Notes under the pieces: model-generated | Seen by the model: only the letters and a program-made list of their open reading frames with translations | Database searches by the model: none | What the model was told of the DNA's origin: nothing | Position numbers and translations under genes: made by a program | From: Cetobacterium sp. UBA6069 | GTDB taxonomy: Bacteria; Fusobacteriota; Fusobacteriia; Fusobacteriales; Fusobacteriaceae | DNA: 44,343 nucleotides | Direction: 5' to 3' | NCBI GenBank assembly: GCA_002428805.1 | Contig: DIXX01000003.1 | Location: 24,881 to 69,223 of the forward strand | Shown here: positions 1 to 7,987 of the stretch, one piece after another | How positions within the stretch are numbered: position 1 is the first letter of the stretch | How the letters are laid out: every line of letters begins with the position of its first letter

Positions 1-137
1 AAAGATGTCACTGTAGATAGTATTATTACTCCTAGCATAGCTATCTTATACTTTAAACTGTATTCTAAAAAAGTTTTTAAAGATTTATTTTTAAAAAACC
101 CCATTATTTTCGAATCTATCGCATTAATTTTTTCCAT
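1..137 (-). CDS. msbA: MsbA-like lipid A export ABC transporter, N-terminal fragment (partial)
   Basis: The first 45 codons of a minus-strand gene are present and the rest lies beyond base 1. It starts with ATG at 137, one base after the lpxB stop, behind an AAGGA ribosome site inside the lpxB end. The visible protein begins MEKINAIDSKIMGFF, continues with a basic stretch, and enters a hydrophobic segment (IAMLGVIILSTVTS) like the first membrane helix of an ABC exporter. Its position directly after lpxB is where msbA, the inner-membrane lipid A flippase, often sits. The identity rests mainly on this context; another membrane protein is possible. Confidence 0.5.
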   Translation of the reverse strand, partial: MEKINAIDSKIMGFFKNKSLKTFLEYSLKYKIAMLGVIILSTVTS

Positions 138-138
138 T

Positions 139-1209
139 TTATTTTCCTTTCAATAAAAATTCAGCATACCTTTTTGTAATGTCTGTACCTGAAAGTTTCT
201 CTCTTATTCTTTCTATATCATTCTGAACAGAGGTTAAATCTTTTAAAATTATTTTCATTGTTTTCTCTATCTCATCGGCATTGCAATCTTTTTGAAGTAA
301 TTCTGGAAAAACCTCTTCATTTAAAGTTAAATTTGGTAATGATACAAATCCAACACTTAAAATGTATTTAGCTATAAAATAATTTATAAAATTAGTTTTA
401 TAGACAACTATAGTCGGTATTCCTAAAAGTGCTAATTCTAAAGTCACTGTTCCTGATGCGGCTATGGCAATTTTACTCTCTTTAACCGCCTCTTTTAAAG
501 TTAGAGTATAGCTAACTTCTAAGTTGCTATATTTCATTAAATCCTCATCTATCCACTTCAAATGATCTTTTGAAGATAGCTTTAAAAGATAACTTTCGTT
601 TTTATTTCTTTTTACAATCTCTAAGAAATCAGGTATTAAAGATTTTATCTCCTGCTTTCTACTGCCAGGTAATAAAAGAATCTTTTTATTTTCCCTTTCT
701 ATATTTTTATATCTCTCTGTAAATGGATTTCCATAATACACCGCTTCTACACCATGCTTTTTATAAAACTCCACTTCCCATGGAAATATAACCATTATAT
801 GATCGGCTAATTTTAATTTTTCAATTCTTTTCTCTCCCCAAATCCAAAGCTTTGGTGGAATATAGTAAAATACTTCGATATCTTTAATCTCTTTTTTTAA
901 CATCTCTAAAAATTTAAGATTAAATCCACCATAATCTACCATAATAACTTTTTTTATCTCTTCTTTTTTTATAAAAGCTATATATTCTAAAGCTTTATTT
1001 TTTAAATAACTGTATTTCTTTATAGCTTCTGTAAAGCCCATAATTGCAAGTTCATCAATATCTTGAATTATATTAACACCCACATCTCTAGAATGCTTTC
1101 CTGCAACTCCATAAAATTGTACATTTTCATCTAAATCTTTAGCTTCTTTAACTAAGTAGGATAGGTGTAAATCTCCTGATACCTCTCCTGTTGAAACAAA
1201 TATTTTCAT
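139..1209 (-). CDS. lpxB: Lipid-A-disaccharide synthase LpxB
   Basis: LpxB joins UDP-2,3-diacylglucosamine and 2,3-diacylglucosamine-1-phosphate into the lipid A disaccharide at the inner face of the inner membrane. The 356-residue protein shows the GT-B family features: N-terminal STGEVSGDLH, MVDYGGFN near residue 90, YYIPPKLWIWG near 115, the LLPGSRKQEI loop near 180, and AASGTVTLELALLGIP near 250. Length is close to the usual 370-380. Its ATG overlaps the lpxI stop by four bases (ATGA), so translation is probably coupled. It is the sixth gene of the minus-strand operon led by pcrA. Confidence 0.97.
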   Translation of the reverse strand: MKIFVSTGEVSGDLHLSYLVKEAKDLDENVQFYGVAGKHSRDVGVNIIQDIDELAIMGFTEAIKKYSYLKNKALEYIAFIKKEEIKKVIMVDYGGFNLKFLEMLKKEIKDIEVFYYIPPKLWIWGEKRIEKLKLADHIMVIFPWEVEFYKKHGVEAVYYGNPFTERYKNIERENKKILLLPGSRKQEIKSLIPDFLEIVKRNKNESYLLKLSSKDHLKWIDEDLMKYSNLEVSYTLTLKEAVKESKIAIAASGTVTLELALLGIPTIVVYKTNFINYFIAKYILSVGFVSLPNLTLNEEVFPELLQKDCNADEIEKTMKIILKDLTSVQNDIERIREKLSGTDITKRYAEFLLKGK

Positions 1210-2009
1210 ATTTTCACTCCAATAATAAAGATATTATTTTTATTCGCTAATTCAATACACTCTTTCATATCTAAAAACAACATCTTATTAGCTTCTGCTA
1301 CTATACCTTTAGCACCTATTTTTAGGGCTCTTTTGATTGTTTCAATTCCTACTGCAGGAATATCCACTCTCATATCTTGTTGAGGTCTTGACATTTTTAT
1401 TATTATACATCCCGCTCCTGCATATTCTCCTGCTCTATCTATTGTTTTATCCGTTCCCTCTATTCCTTCTAAAGCAACAACCGCAGAATCTTTACAGACA
1501 ACAGTTTGTCCTGCATCAACTTCACTCAAAGCTTTTGCAGCTTCTATTCCAATTTTTATTGTTTTTTCATCTTCTATACTCGGTTTATTGACAGTATAAC
1601 ATGTTTCTTTAAACATCATATCCCCTAAAAGATGATTTTGAGGTAAAACTTTTATCTTGTTTAATCTTAAAAAAGATATTACTCCAAATAGAAGTGTTTC
1701 ATCTTTTTTATCGGGTAGTTTCTCCATCAATCCCTCTCCAAAAGAATCTAGTTTCATCTCTTGGAATAATATAGATTTTTCAACTTTTCCAAGCATAACT
1801 ACCTCTTTAATATCGTTTAACAGTAAAAATTTTGTAATTTTTCCAATCTCTCCAATATTGAAAGCTCTATAATTTTTATGAACTTTAATTTCATTTTCAA
1901 TAGTTTCAAATAACCCGATTAAGTATACCTCTATCCCTTTAGCCTCAGCTTCTCTAAGGAAATATAGAGGTAACTTACCGTTACCTACTATTATTCCAAC
2001 TTTTTTCAT
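1206..2009 (-). CDS. lpxI: UDP-2,3-diacylglucosamine pyrophosphatase LpxI
   Basis: LpxI hydrolyses UDP-2,3-diacylglucosamine to 2,3-diacylglucosamine-1-phosphate and UMP, the step done by LpxH in E. coli. The 267-residue sequence has the N-terminal IIVGNGKLP motif and the C-terminal DUF1009 signature: KDSAVVALEGIEGTD near 173, then RPQQDMRVDIPAVGIETI and a terminal GAKGIVAEANKMLFLD. It lies between lpxA and lpxB, sharing one base with lpxA (TAATG) and four with lpxB, so the three are probably translated together. Using LpxI rather than LpxH is a known lineage-specific choice. Confidence 0.95.
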   Translation of the reverse strand: MKKVGIIVGNGKLPLYFLREAEAKGIEVYLIGLFETIENEIKVHKNYRAFNIGEIGKITKFLLLNDIKEVVMLGKVEKSILFQEMKLDSFGEGLMEKLPDKKDETLLFGVISFLRLNKIKVLPQNHLLGDMMFKETCYTVNKPSIEDEKTIKIGIEAAKALSEVDAGQTVVCKDSAVVALEGIEGTDKTIDRAGEYAGAGCIIIKMSRPQQDMRVDIPAVGIETIKRALKIGAKGIVAEANKMLFLDMKECIELANKNNIFIIGVKI

Positions 2010-2782
2010 TATCTTGTAATCCCCCTATTACTATCTTTTATAAAGTCTACAAGATATTTTATATTTTTATCCTCTGGGAACTCAGTCTCTAACTGCAACA
2101 GAGCATCCTTTAAAGGATTTCCATTTCTGAATATTATTCTATAAGCTTTTTTTAGATTTGAACGATCCTCTTCTGTGAAACCTTTTCTTCTAAGTCCAAC
2201 TGTATTTAATCCTCTTATTACAGCTTTATTTCCTTCAGCCATAACAAATGGACAGATATCTTGATTTATTGCACTTCCTCCACCAGTCATAGAGTATGAT
2301 CCTACTCTACAGAATTGATGAACCGGTGTTAAACCACCTATTATTGCAAAATCATCTACTGTAACATGACCAGCTAAAGTAACTCCATTTGCTAGTATAC
2401 AGTTATTTCCAACGATAACATCATGAGCTACATGAACATAAGCCATAAGTAAGTTATTACTTCCTACTCTTGTTTCCCATCTATCGTCTGTTCCTCTGTG
2501 AATTGTCACAAACTCTCTAATATTATTATTATCTCCAATTATCGTTTTAGTTGGTTCTCCTTTATACTTTAAATCTTGAGAAGCCTTTCCTATTGAAACA
2601 AAAGAGTAAATTGTATTATTCTCTCCTATCTCTGTTATTCCCTCAACTACAACATGAGATTGTAACACTGTATTTTTTCCTATTTTCACATCTTTCCCTA
2701 CTATACAGAAAGGACCTATCTTAACTCCAGGTTCCAGTATCGCTCCATCCTCAACTATAGCAGTGCTATGTATTTCAGCCAC
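2009..2782 (-). CDS. lpxA: UDP-N-acetylglucosamine acyltransferase LpxA
   Basis: LpxA transfers a 3-hydroxyacyl chain from ACP to the 3-OH of UDP-GlcNAc, the first step of lipid A synthesis in the cytoplasm. The 257-residue protein shows the left-handed beta-helix hexapeptide repeats through about residue 190 (IGENNTIYSFVSIG, VGNNCILANGVTLAGHV) and the conserved MAYVHVAHD stretch, in which His120 matches the catalytic base (His125 of E. coli). The C-terminal helical region contains GLNTVGLRRKGF. It starts 19 bases after fabZ and ends in a one-base overlap with lpxI. lpxD, the next acyltransferase, is not in this window. Confidence 0.97.
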   Translation of the reverse strand: MAEIHSTAIVEDGAILEPGVKIGPFCIVGKDVKIGKNTVLQSHVVVEGITEIGENNTIYSFVSIGKASQDLKYKGEPTKTIIGDNNNIREFVTIHRGTDDRWETRVGSNNLLMAYVHVAHDVIVGNNCILANGVTLAGHVTVDDFAIIGGLTPVHQFCRVGSYSMTGGGSAINQDICPFVMAEGNKAVIRGLNTVGLRRKGFTEEDRSNLKKAYRIIFRNGNPLKDALLQLETEFPEDKNIKYLVDFIKDSNRGITR

Positions 2783-2801
2783 TATTTTTTCACCCTACTC
2801 T

Positions 2802-3227
2802 CTATTTATCCATTATAGTAAATGTAAACGATGCTTCTGTTACAACTTTTCCATCTACTTTTGCTACTCCTGTAGCCTTTACTATGTTTCTTCTTAACTT
2901 ATCAACTTGTACTTCATATATTAATTGATCTCCTGGCTTAACTGGAGCTTTGAATTTTACGCCCTCTATAGCTGCGAAATAAGGAACTTTCGATCCAGTA
3001 TCATCTAATATTAGAACTCCTAAACATTGAGCCATTCCTTCAACAATTAAAACTCCTGGCATAATTGGATGTCCTGGGAAGTGACCATTAAAAAACTCTT
3101 CATTTATTGTTACGTTTTTTAATCCTCTTATTTTTTGTCCTTCTACATCCATCTCTAAAATTCTATCAACTAATAAAAACGGATATCTGTGTGGTATTCT
3201 CTTCATTATCTCCATAACATCTAACAT
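2802..3227 (-). CDS. fabZ: 3-hydroxyacyl-ACP dehydratase FabZ
   Basis: FabZ dehydrates 3-hydroxyacyl-ACP in fatty acid elongation. It competes with LpxA for the same hydroxyacyl-ACP, which explains its place among lpx genes. The 141-residue hot-dog-fold protein has the typical start (MLDVMEIMKRIPHRYPFLLVD) and the NGHFPGHPIMPGVLIVEGMAQ block, with catalytic His49 and Glu63 at the usual spacing of 14. The ATG follows AGGAGG and overlaps the lpxC end by seven bases, which suggests coupled translation. Confidence 0.97.
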   Translation of the reverse strand: MLDVMEIMKRIPHRYPFLLVDRILEMDVEGQKIRGLKNVTINEEFFNGHFPGHPIMPGVLIVEGMAQCLGVLILDDTGSKVPYFAAIEGVKFKAPVKPGDQLIYEVQVDKLRRNIVKATGVAKVDGKVVTEASFTFTIMDK

Positions 3228-4063
3228 ATTTCTTCCTCCTGCTTTTTAAGTAATTTTGCAAACTCTATATCTAAAGCATGTCCTGCTTTGATAGCTATTA
3301 TGTGACCTCTTATTGGTTTATTTAAAACTTTTAAATCTCCAATTAAATCTAATATTTTATGTCTTACAAACTCATCATCATATCTTAAACCACTTGGATT
3401 TAAAACTCCATCTTTTTTTACAACAATCGCATTGTCTAAAGTTCCACCTAAAGCTAAATTATTTTTCTTTAGATAATCAATTTCATAATCAAATCCAAAA
3501 GTTCTAGCATTTGCTATCTCTTTTTTATAAGATTCTATATCTAAAAGCACTTCTAACATTTGACTTTTTAAAAATGTATGGTCAAACTTTATTGTGTAAG
3601 TAACCTTATACCCATCAAAAGGTAATGCAACAATATGCTTATCTCCAACTGTTAGATTTATAGGGGCGTCTATTACAATCTCCTCTATATCCTCTTCTAA
3701 CTCTTTTACTCCGACACTTTCTATAACCTCTATAAATACTCTTGCACTTCCATCACCTATTGGTAATTCATTCCCATCTAACTCTACAATTAAATCTGTT
3801 ATCTCAGCTATATAAAGAGCTGATAAAAAATGCTCAATTGTATAAACTGCAGCACCAAATTCATTTTTTAAATTTGTTCCTCTTGTTAAATCAAATGTAT
3901 TTTCTAAAGACATCGAGATTATATTTTTTCCCTCTTCTAAGTCAACTCTTTTAAAAACTATTCCACCATTTTGAGCTGGAACTAGTTTCATTTTAATCTC
4001 TTCTCCTTTGTGAAGTCCAATTCCATTATATTGAACCTCTCTGTTCAGAGTTTTTCTTTTCAT
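3221..4063 (-). CDS. lpxC: UDP-3-O-acyl-N-acetylglucosamine deacetylase LpxC
   Basis: LpxC is the zinc-dependent deacetylase that commits UDP-3-O-acyl-GlcNAc to lipid A synthesis. The 280-residue protein carries the expected zinc ligands: His78 in EHFLSAL, and His235 and Asp239 in RHKILDLIGD. His262 in AGHALD matches the general acid. Start MKRKTLNREVQYNGIGLH is canonical and follows AAGGAG. The pcrA stop lies 17 bases upstream, so lpxC is probably transcribed from the pcrA promoter unless an internal promoter exists within pcrA. Confidence 0.97.
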   Translation of the reverse strand: MKRKTLNREVQYNGIGLHKGEEIKMKLVPAQNGGIVFKRVDLEEGKNIISMSLENTFDLTRGTNLKNEFGAAVYTIEHFLSALYIAEITDLIVELDGNELPIGDGSARVFIEVIESVGVKELEEDIEEIVIDAPINLTVGDKHIVALPFDGYKVTYTIKFDHTFLKSQMLEVLLDIESYKKEIANARTFGFDYEIDYLKKNNLALGGTLDNAIVVKKDGVLNPSGLRYDDEFVRHKILDLIGDLKVLNKPIRGHIIAIKAGHALDIEFAKLLKKQEEEIC

Positions 4064-4080
4064 AAATTTTTCTCCTTCAA

Positions 4081-6270
4081 CTATGCCTTAGTTAAAAACT
4101 TTGTAGCTAAAACTAATGCAATATCTTTTTTCCCATCTACAAATTGAACCCCTATTTTTTTCTCTGATATTTCTACCACTTTTCCTAGTCCAAATTTTGT
4201 ATGTATCACTTTTTCTCCCATTTTAAATGGAGAGTTTGCAATATCTTTCATCTTTTTTAAATCACTTGCATCTATAACATTTTTAAATCCTGTTATTTTT
4301 TTAGCTTCTGTCGAGATTCTAGACTTAGGGAGAAGTTCCTCTACTTTTCTTTCCTCTTCTACAACTTCTCTTGGCAACTCATCTATAAATCTAGATTTTA
4401 TCTTACCTAAAAATTCTCCATATACAAATCTACTTTTTGCGTAACTCATATACAGTTTCTCTTCAGCTCTTGTTATAGCTACATAACAAAGTCTTCTTTC
4501 CTCTTCTAACTCTTCTGGATTAAATAAAATCTTTTTAGAACCAGGGAATATATCATCCTCTACTCCTGTTAAAAATACAACTGGGAACTCCAATCCTTTT
4601 GAATTATGAATCGTCATAAGTTTAACATAATCCACATCTGCTTCTAAATCATCCGTTGCACTAACTAAAGAGATATTTTCTAAGTATTCTCTCAATGTTA
4701 AGAAATCTACAGTTTTTTCTAGCTCAACAATTGAATTTTTTAACTCCTCTACGTTCTCAACTCTTCCTTCTGCTTCAACTCCATAAGTTGAGTTTAAGTA
4801 TGAGAAATATCCAACTCTTCTAATAAGCTCATCAAATATCTCACTTACAGCTCCATCATTAGTTAGCTCTATTAATTCAGTTAAAGTACAATATAACTCA
4901 TCTAAAGCTATTCTCACTCCAGCTGTTAAACCTGGAATCTCACTTCCTTTTCCAAGAGCTTCAAACATTGAAATTTCATTATCATTTGCGAAATCTCTAA
5001 TTTTCTCTATACTTTTATCCCCAATTTTTCTTTTAGGAACATTTATTATTCTATTTAGATTAATTGTATCTTTAGGATTATTTATAACTGTTAAATAAGC
5101 CACTATATCCTTTATCTCCGCTCTTTGATAGAACTGCATCCCACCGAAAACCTTATATGGAATATTATATTTTAATAATCCCTCTTCAAATAATCTTGAC
5201 TGAGCATTTGTTCTGTAAAGAACTGTAAACTCTTTATAAGCTTTTCCAAGATTTTTTCTTTTTATAATCTCTTCGATTACATAGTTAACTTCTGCTCTTC
5301 CATCAAGACACTCTTTAATAGTTATAAGTTCTCCTTGAGGTTTTTTAGTCCAAAGATTTTTATCTTTTGAAGTTTTATTATTTTTTATCACTTCATTTGC
5401 TGCTGTTAAAATTGCAGATGTTGAACGATAATTTTCCTCTAATTTTACAACTAAAGCATCTTTATAATCCTTTTCAAAATCAAGAATATTTTTTATATTA
5501 GCTCCTCTAAATCCATAAATACTTTGATTTTCGTCTCCAACTACACATATATTTCTATATTTAGCCGCTATTTTAGTTATTATGTTATATTGAATATTAT
5601 TTGTATCTTGGTACTCATCAACCATAACATATTGGAATTTCTCTTGTAACTTTTCTAAAACTTCTGGTATATCTAAAAGCTTATGAAGATTTACTAGTAT
5701 ATCCGAAAAGTCCATTCCGTTATTTTCTTTTAAAACTAGGAGATATCTTCTATAACACTCTAAAATTATTTTGTAGTTGTTATCAAATCTATTTTCTTTT
5801 TCATAATCTGAAACACTTACACCATTCTCTTTTAATTTTGAAATTATCGATACAACTATACCTTCTGTTAAAGATTTATCTCCAACCACAAGTTCTTTCA
5901 TTATATTTCTGATAACTCTTTTTTGGTCATCTGTATCATATATTGTAAAGTTAGCTCCATAACCTAGTTTATCTCCATAAACTCTAAGCAATCTTACTCC
6001 AAATGAGTGGAATGTTGAAATCATAGCTTTATGTGCATCGTCACCAATTAACAACTCAACTCTTTCTCTCATCTCTTTAGCTGCTTTATTAGTAAATGTT
6101 ACTGCTAATATTTTGTATGGAGAGATACCTTTTTCGTTTATCATATGAGCTATTCTGTAAGTTATAGTTCTTGTTTTTCCAGATCCAGCTCCTGCTAATA
6201 TTAGCAGTGGACCCTCTATTTTTTGAGCTGCTGCTCTTTGTTTTGCATTTAATTTATCTAATATACTCAT
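4081..6270 (-). CDS. pcrA: UvrD/PcrA-type superfamily 1 DNA helicase
   Basis: This 3'-to-5' DNA helicase acts in nucleotide excision repair, replication restart and removal of recombinase filaments. The 729-residue protein has the Q motif LNAKQRAA, Walker A AGAGSGKT (26-33), the DEYQDTN Walker B box, GDENQSIYGFRGA, VKLEENYRST, MTIHNSKGLEFPVVFL and VAITRAEEKL. The C-terminal tail (GEKVIHTKFGLGKVVEI) is the PcrA-type Tudor-like domain that contacts RNA polymerase. An in-frame ATG 66 bases upstream exists, but the ATG at 6270 has AAAGGAG at ideal spacing. The longer start would lie inside a terminator hairpin. It leads the lpx operon. Confidence 0.95.
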   Translation of the reverse strand: MSILDKLNAKQRAAAQKIEGPLLILAGAGSGKTRTITYRIAHMINEKGISPYKILAVTFTNKAAKEMRERVELLIGDDAHKAMISTFHSFGVRLLRVYGDKLGYGANFTIYDTDDQKRVIRNIMKELVVGDKSLTEGIVVSIISKLKENGVSVSDYEKENRFDNNYKIILECYRRYLLVLKENNGMDFSDILVNLHKLLDIPEVLEKLQEKFQYVMVDEYQDTNNIQYNIITKIAAKYRNICVVGDENQSIYGFRGANIKNILDFEKDYKDALVVKLEENYRSTSAILTAANEVIKNNKTSKDKNLWTKKPQGELITIKECLDGRAEVNYVIEEIIKRKNLGKAYKEFTVLYRTNAQSRLFEEGLLKYNIPYKVFGGMQFYQRAEIKDIVAYLTVINNPKDTINLNRIINVPKRKIGDKSIEKIRDFANDNEISMFEALGKGSEIPGLTAGVRIALDELYCTLTELIELTNDGAVSEIFDELIRRVGYFSYLNSTYGVEAEGRVENVEELKNSIVELEKTVDFLTLREYLENISLVSATDDLEADVDYVKLMTIHNSKGLEFPVVFLTGVEDDIFPGSKKILFNPEELEEERRLCYVAITRAEEKLYMSYAKSRFVYGEFLGKIKSRFIDELPREVVEEERKVEELLPKSRISTEAKKITGFKNVIDASDLKKMKDIANSPFKMGEKVIHTKFGLGKVVEISEKKIGVQFVDGKKDIALVLATKFLTKA

Positions 6271-6285
6271 TTTTTCTCCTTTAAA

Positions 6286-6315
6286 ATTATACCATAGAAA
6301 CATATTATTCTTCAA
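6286..6315 (-). promoter_or_regulatory. Promoter of the pcrA-lpx operon (extended -10)
   Basis: On the minus strand TGGTATAAT occupies 6294-6286, an extended -10. TTGAAG lies at 6315-6310 with an 18-base spacer. The predicted start of transcription, about 6279, falls within or next to the AAAGGAG ribosome site (6283-6277), so the untranslated leader would be extremely short. A more distal start is possible. Confidence 0.55.
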
Positions 6316-6320
6316 ATAAA

Positions 6321-6362
6321 ATACCCGATTTTCCAATAGTTTTTTTGGATTTTATCGGGTAT
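6321..6362 (-). terminator. Intrinsic terminator after pssA
   Basis: A perfect 9-bp stem (ATACCCGAT at 6321-6329 with ATCGGGTAT at 6354-6362) encloses a second short stem (TCCAA/TTGGA). On the minus strand it is followed by TTTATTT. It begins 16 bases after the pssA stop and separates pssA from pcrA. Confidence 0.75.
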
Positions 6363-6378
6363 CGCAGTCAATTATTTT

Positions 6379-7095
6379 CTATTCAAGTTCCTCTTTTGAT
6401 CTCTCCGAGAAAAACTTCATTAAATTCACCAAAATATAGTAGCAAGTAACTATAAACATGCTATATTTTAACGTCGCTAATATTATCACAACAAATGGTA
6501 ACATCATTTTTTTAGGAACAAATCCAAACACCTTATCTGGAGTTTTAAATGGGATTGTACTTACCATCAATATTGCAGCTAACAAAGTTAAACCTACAAA
6601 AGCTTCTACTGAAAATAGATTCATTCCAAAACCATCTTTCATTGCTTCAACGAAAAGCAGATAAGAACATACCACTGAAGCTCCAGAAGGAATAGGCATT
6701 CCACTAAAATCATCTTTTTCACTTGAGGCTGTTGTTACTATATTAAACTTTACTAGTCTCATAACTCCACACAGAGCATAGATAAACGATATCGGAACTA
6801 CAAACGATTTTATGCTATTTAATTCTAAAGCATTAAGACGTGAGTAAACTAATATTGCCGGTGCTAATCCAAAAGTTATTGCATCACAGAACGAGTCAAA
6901 CTCTTTTCCGAATTCACTAAATGCATCTAATTTTCTTGCTGTTTTTCCATCTAATCCATCACAAACCATCCCCAATATTATAAACCAGATAGCTTTTGAA
7001 TAATCCCCCGCTATAGAAGCCGTGATACTTAGATATCCTAAAAACATATTCGCTGCTGTAATTGCATTAGGTGCAATATACTTTCTTTCTACCAT
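6379..7095 (-). CDS. pssA: CDP-diacylglycerol-serine O-phosphatidyltransferase
   Basis: PssA makes phosphatidylserine from CDP-diacylglycerol and serine in the inner membrane; psd at 15173-16069 would decarboxylate it to phosphatidylethanolamine. The 238-residue protein has the complete CDP-alcohol phosphotransferase motif DGx2ARx8Gx3Dx3D at residues 49-71 (DGKTAR...G63...D67...D71). It also has about six hydrophobic segments. The chosen ATG (7095) has GGGAG upstream. A GTG 45 bases further up has no ribosome site and overlaps the likely -10 element. The N-terminus APNAITAANMFLGYLS is typical of the family. Confidence 0.93.
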   Translation of the reverse strand: MVERKYIAPNAITAANMFLGYLSITASIAGDYSKAIWFIILGMVCDGLDGKTARKLDAFSEFGKEFDSFCDAITFGLAPAILVYSRLNALELNSIKSFVVPISFIYALCGVMRLVKFNIVTTASSEKDDFSGMPIPSGASVVCSYLLFVEAMKDGFGMNLFSVEAFVGLTLLAAILMVSTIPFKTPDKVFGFVPKKMMLPFVVIILATLKYSMFIVTCYYILVNLMKFFSERSKEELE

Positions 7096-7127
7096 TTTTA
7101 ACCATCTCCCTATTTTTACAAATCTAT

Positions 7128-7159
7128 TTGATTTTATCACAAATGTACGATAAAATCAA
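7128..7159. promoter_or_regulatory. 11-bp inverted repeat in the pssA/ylmH divergent promoter region
   Basis: TTGATTTTATC at 7128-7138 and its exact complement GATAAAATCAA at 7149-7159 are separated by 10 bases. On the minus strand the left arm, with its flank, reads TGATAAAAT (7139-7131), a likely extended -10 for pssA. The right arm gives TAAAAT on the plus strand for ylmH. No T-tract follows on either strand, so an operator over paired promoters is more likely than a terminator. Confidence 0.5.
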
Positions 7160-7202
7160 CTTATCTATGTTTTTCAAAATATTTAAACGAAAGTGAGATT
7201 TT

Positions 7203-7979
7203 ATGAATAAAAACTATTTTTTTAATCTTTTTAAGGGCGAGGATGAGTTTCTAATAGCCTCTATTTTTGAGGATATATCCCTATGTCTAGATATTGATTA
7301 TCCTGTTTATGGCCGAAGTTTTTTACCACCTCAAATTTGGAGTAAACTTTGTGAATTTTGTAACTCTATAAATATTGACGTTTCAACTTTTGGTCTTACA
7401 TCTAGTAGCGAAAAAAAGTTGGTCATCTTCACTCCTAAAGGATTTGACACAGCTACATTAGAACTTCCTATTACGTACTTTAAAATTGATGCTAGCAACA
7501 AATTCAAAATTTTAGAACACAAAGATTTTCTGGGCTCAATTATGAGCTTGGGTTTAAAAAGAGAAGCTTTAGGTGACATCTTAGTAAAAGATAATATCGG
7601 TTATTGTGTAGCTTTAACTGATATCTATAACATTATAAAAACCTCTTTAGAGGGAATAAATACAATCCCTATAAAAATGGAAGAAATTTCTATTTCAGAG
7701 ATTCCTGAGCCACAATTTAAAGAATTTACTGACACTGTAACATCTTTTAGATTAGACTCTATCATATCATCTATCGGAAACTTTTCAAGAAATATAAGTA
7801 CTAACCTGATAGAAGGTGGAGATGTTTTAGTTAACTACTCTATTCAAAAAAGTAAAAATAAGACTATTGAAATTGGTTCTGTTATTACCATCCGAAAAAA
7901 AGGTAAGTTTATCTTAGAAAAAAATCTAGGTGAAAATAAAAAAGGAAAATTTAAAATTCTTATCAAACAATATATTTAG
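7203..7979 (+). CDS. ylmH: YlmH/RqcP2-family S4-domain RNA-binding protein
   Basis: YlmH-type proteins bind stalled 50S-peptidyl-tRNA complexes and act in ribosome quality control; the gene was first noted beside cell-division genes in Gram-positive bacteria. The 258-residue protein has the family motif FLGSIMSLGLKREALGDILV near 109-128. A C-terminal S4 fold follows (RLDSIISSIGNFSRNISTNLIEGG... ITIRKKGKF, about 183-240). Start ATG at 7203 has only a weak GTGAG ribosome site. The next gene follows after 8 bases. No division genes adjoin it here, unlike in Firmicutes. Confidence 0.88.
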   Translation: MNKNYFFNLFKGEDEFLIASIFEDISLCLDIDYPVYGRSFLPPQIWSKLCEFCNSINIDVSTFGLTSSSEKKLVIFTPKGFDTATLELPITYFKIDASNKFKILEHKDFLGSIMSLGLKREALGDILVKDNIGYCVALTDIYNIIKTSLEGINTIPIKMEEISISEIPEPQFKEFTDTVTSFRLDSIISSIGNFSRNISTNLIEGGDVLVNYSIQKSKNKTIEIGSVITIRKKGKFILEKNLGENKKGKFKILIKQYI

Positions 7980-7987
7980 GAGGAAAA

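Noticed and set aside
1337..3954. Plus-strand open frames of 60-85 codons opposite lpxI, lpxC and others
   Set aside because: They lie entirely inside strongly recognised minus-strand genes, have low-complexity Leu/His/Phe-rich translations and no ribosome sites.
6271..6336. Longer N-terminus for the PcrA helicase starting at 6336
   Set aside because: It would pass through the pssA terminator and the promoter, whereas the ATG at 6270 has AAAGGAG at ideal spacing and matches the family start.
7096..7140. GTG start at 7140 for pssA
   Set aside because: No ribosome site precedes it and it overlaps the palindrome/-10 region; the ATG at 7095 gives a normal family N-terminus.
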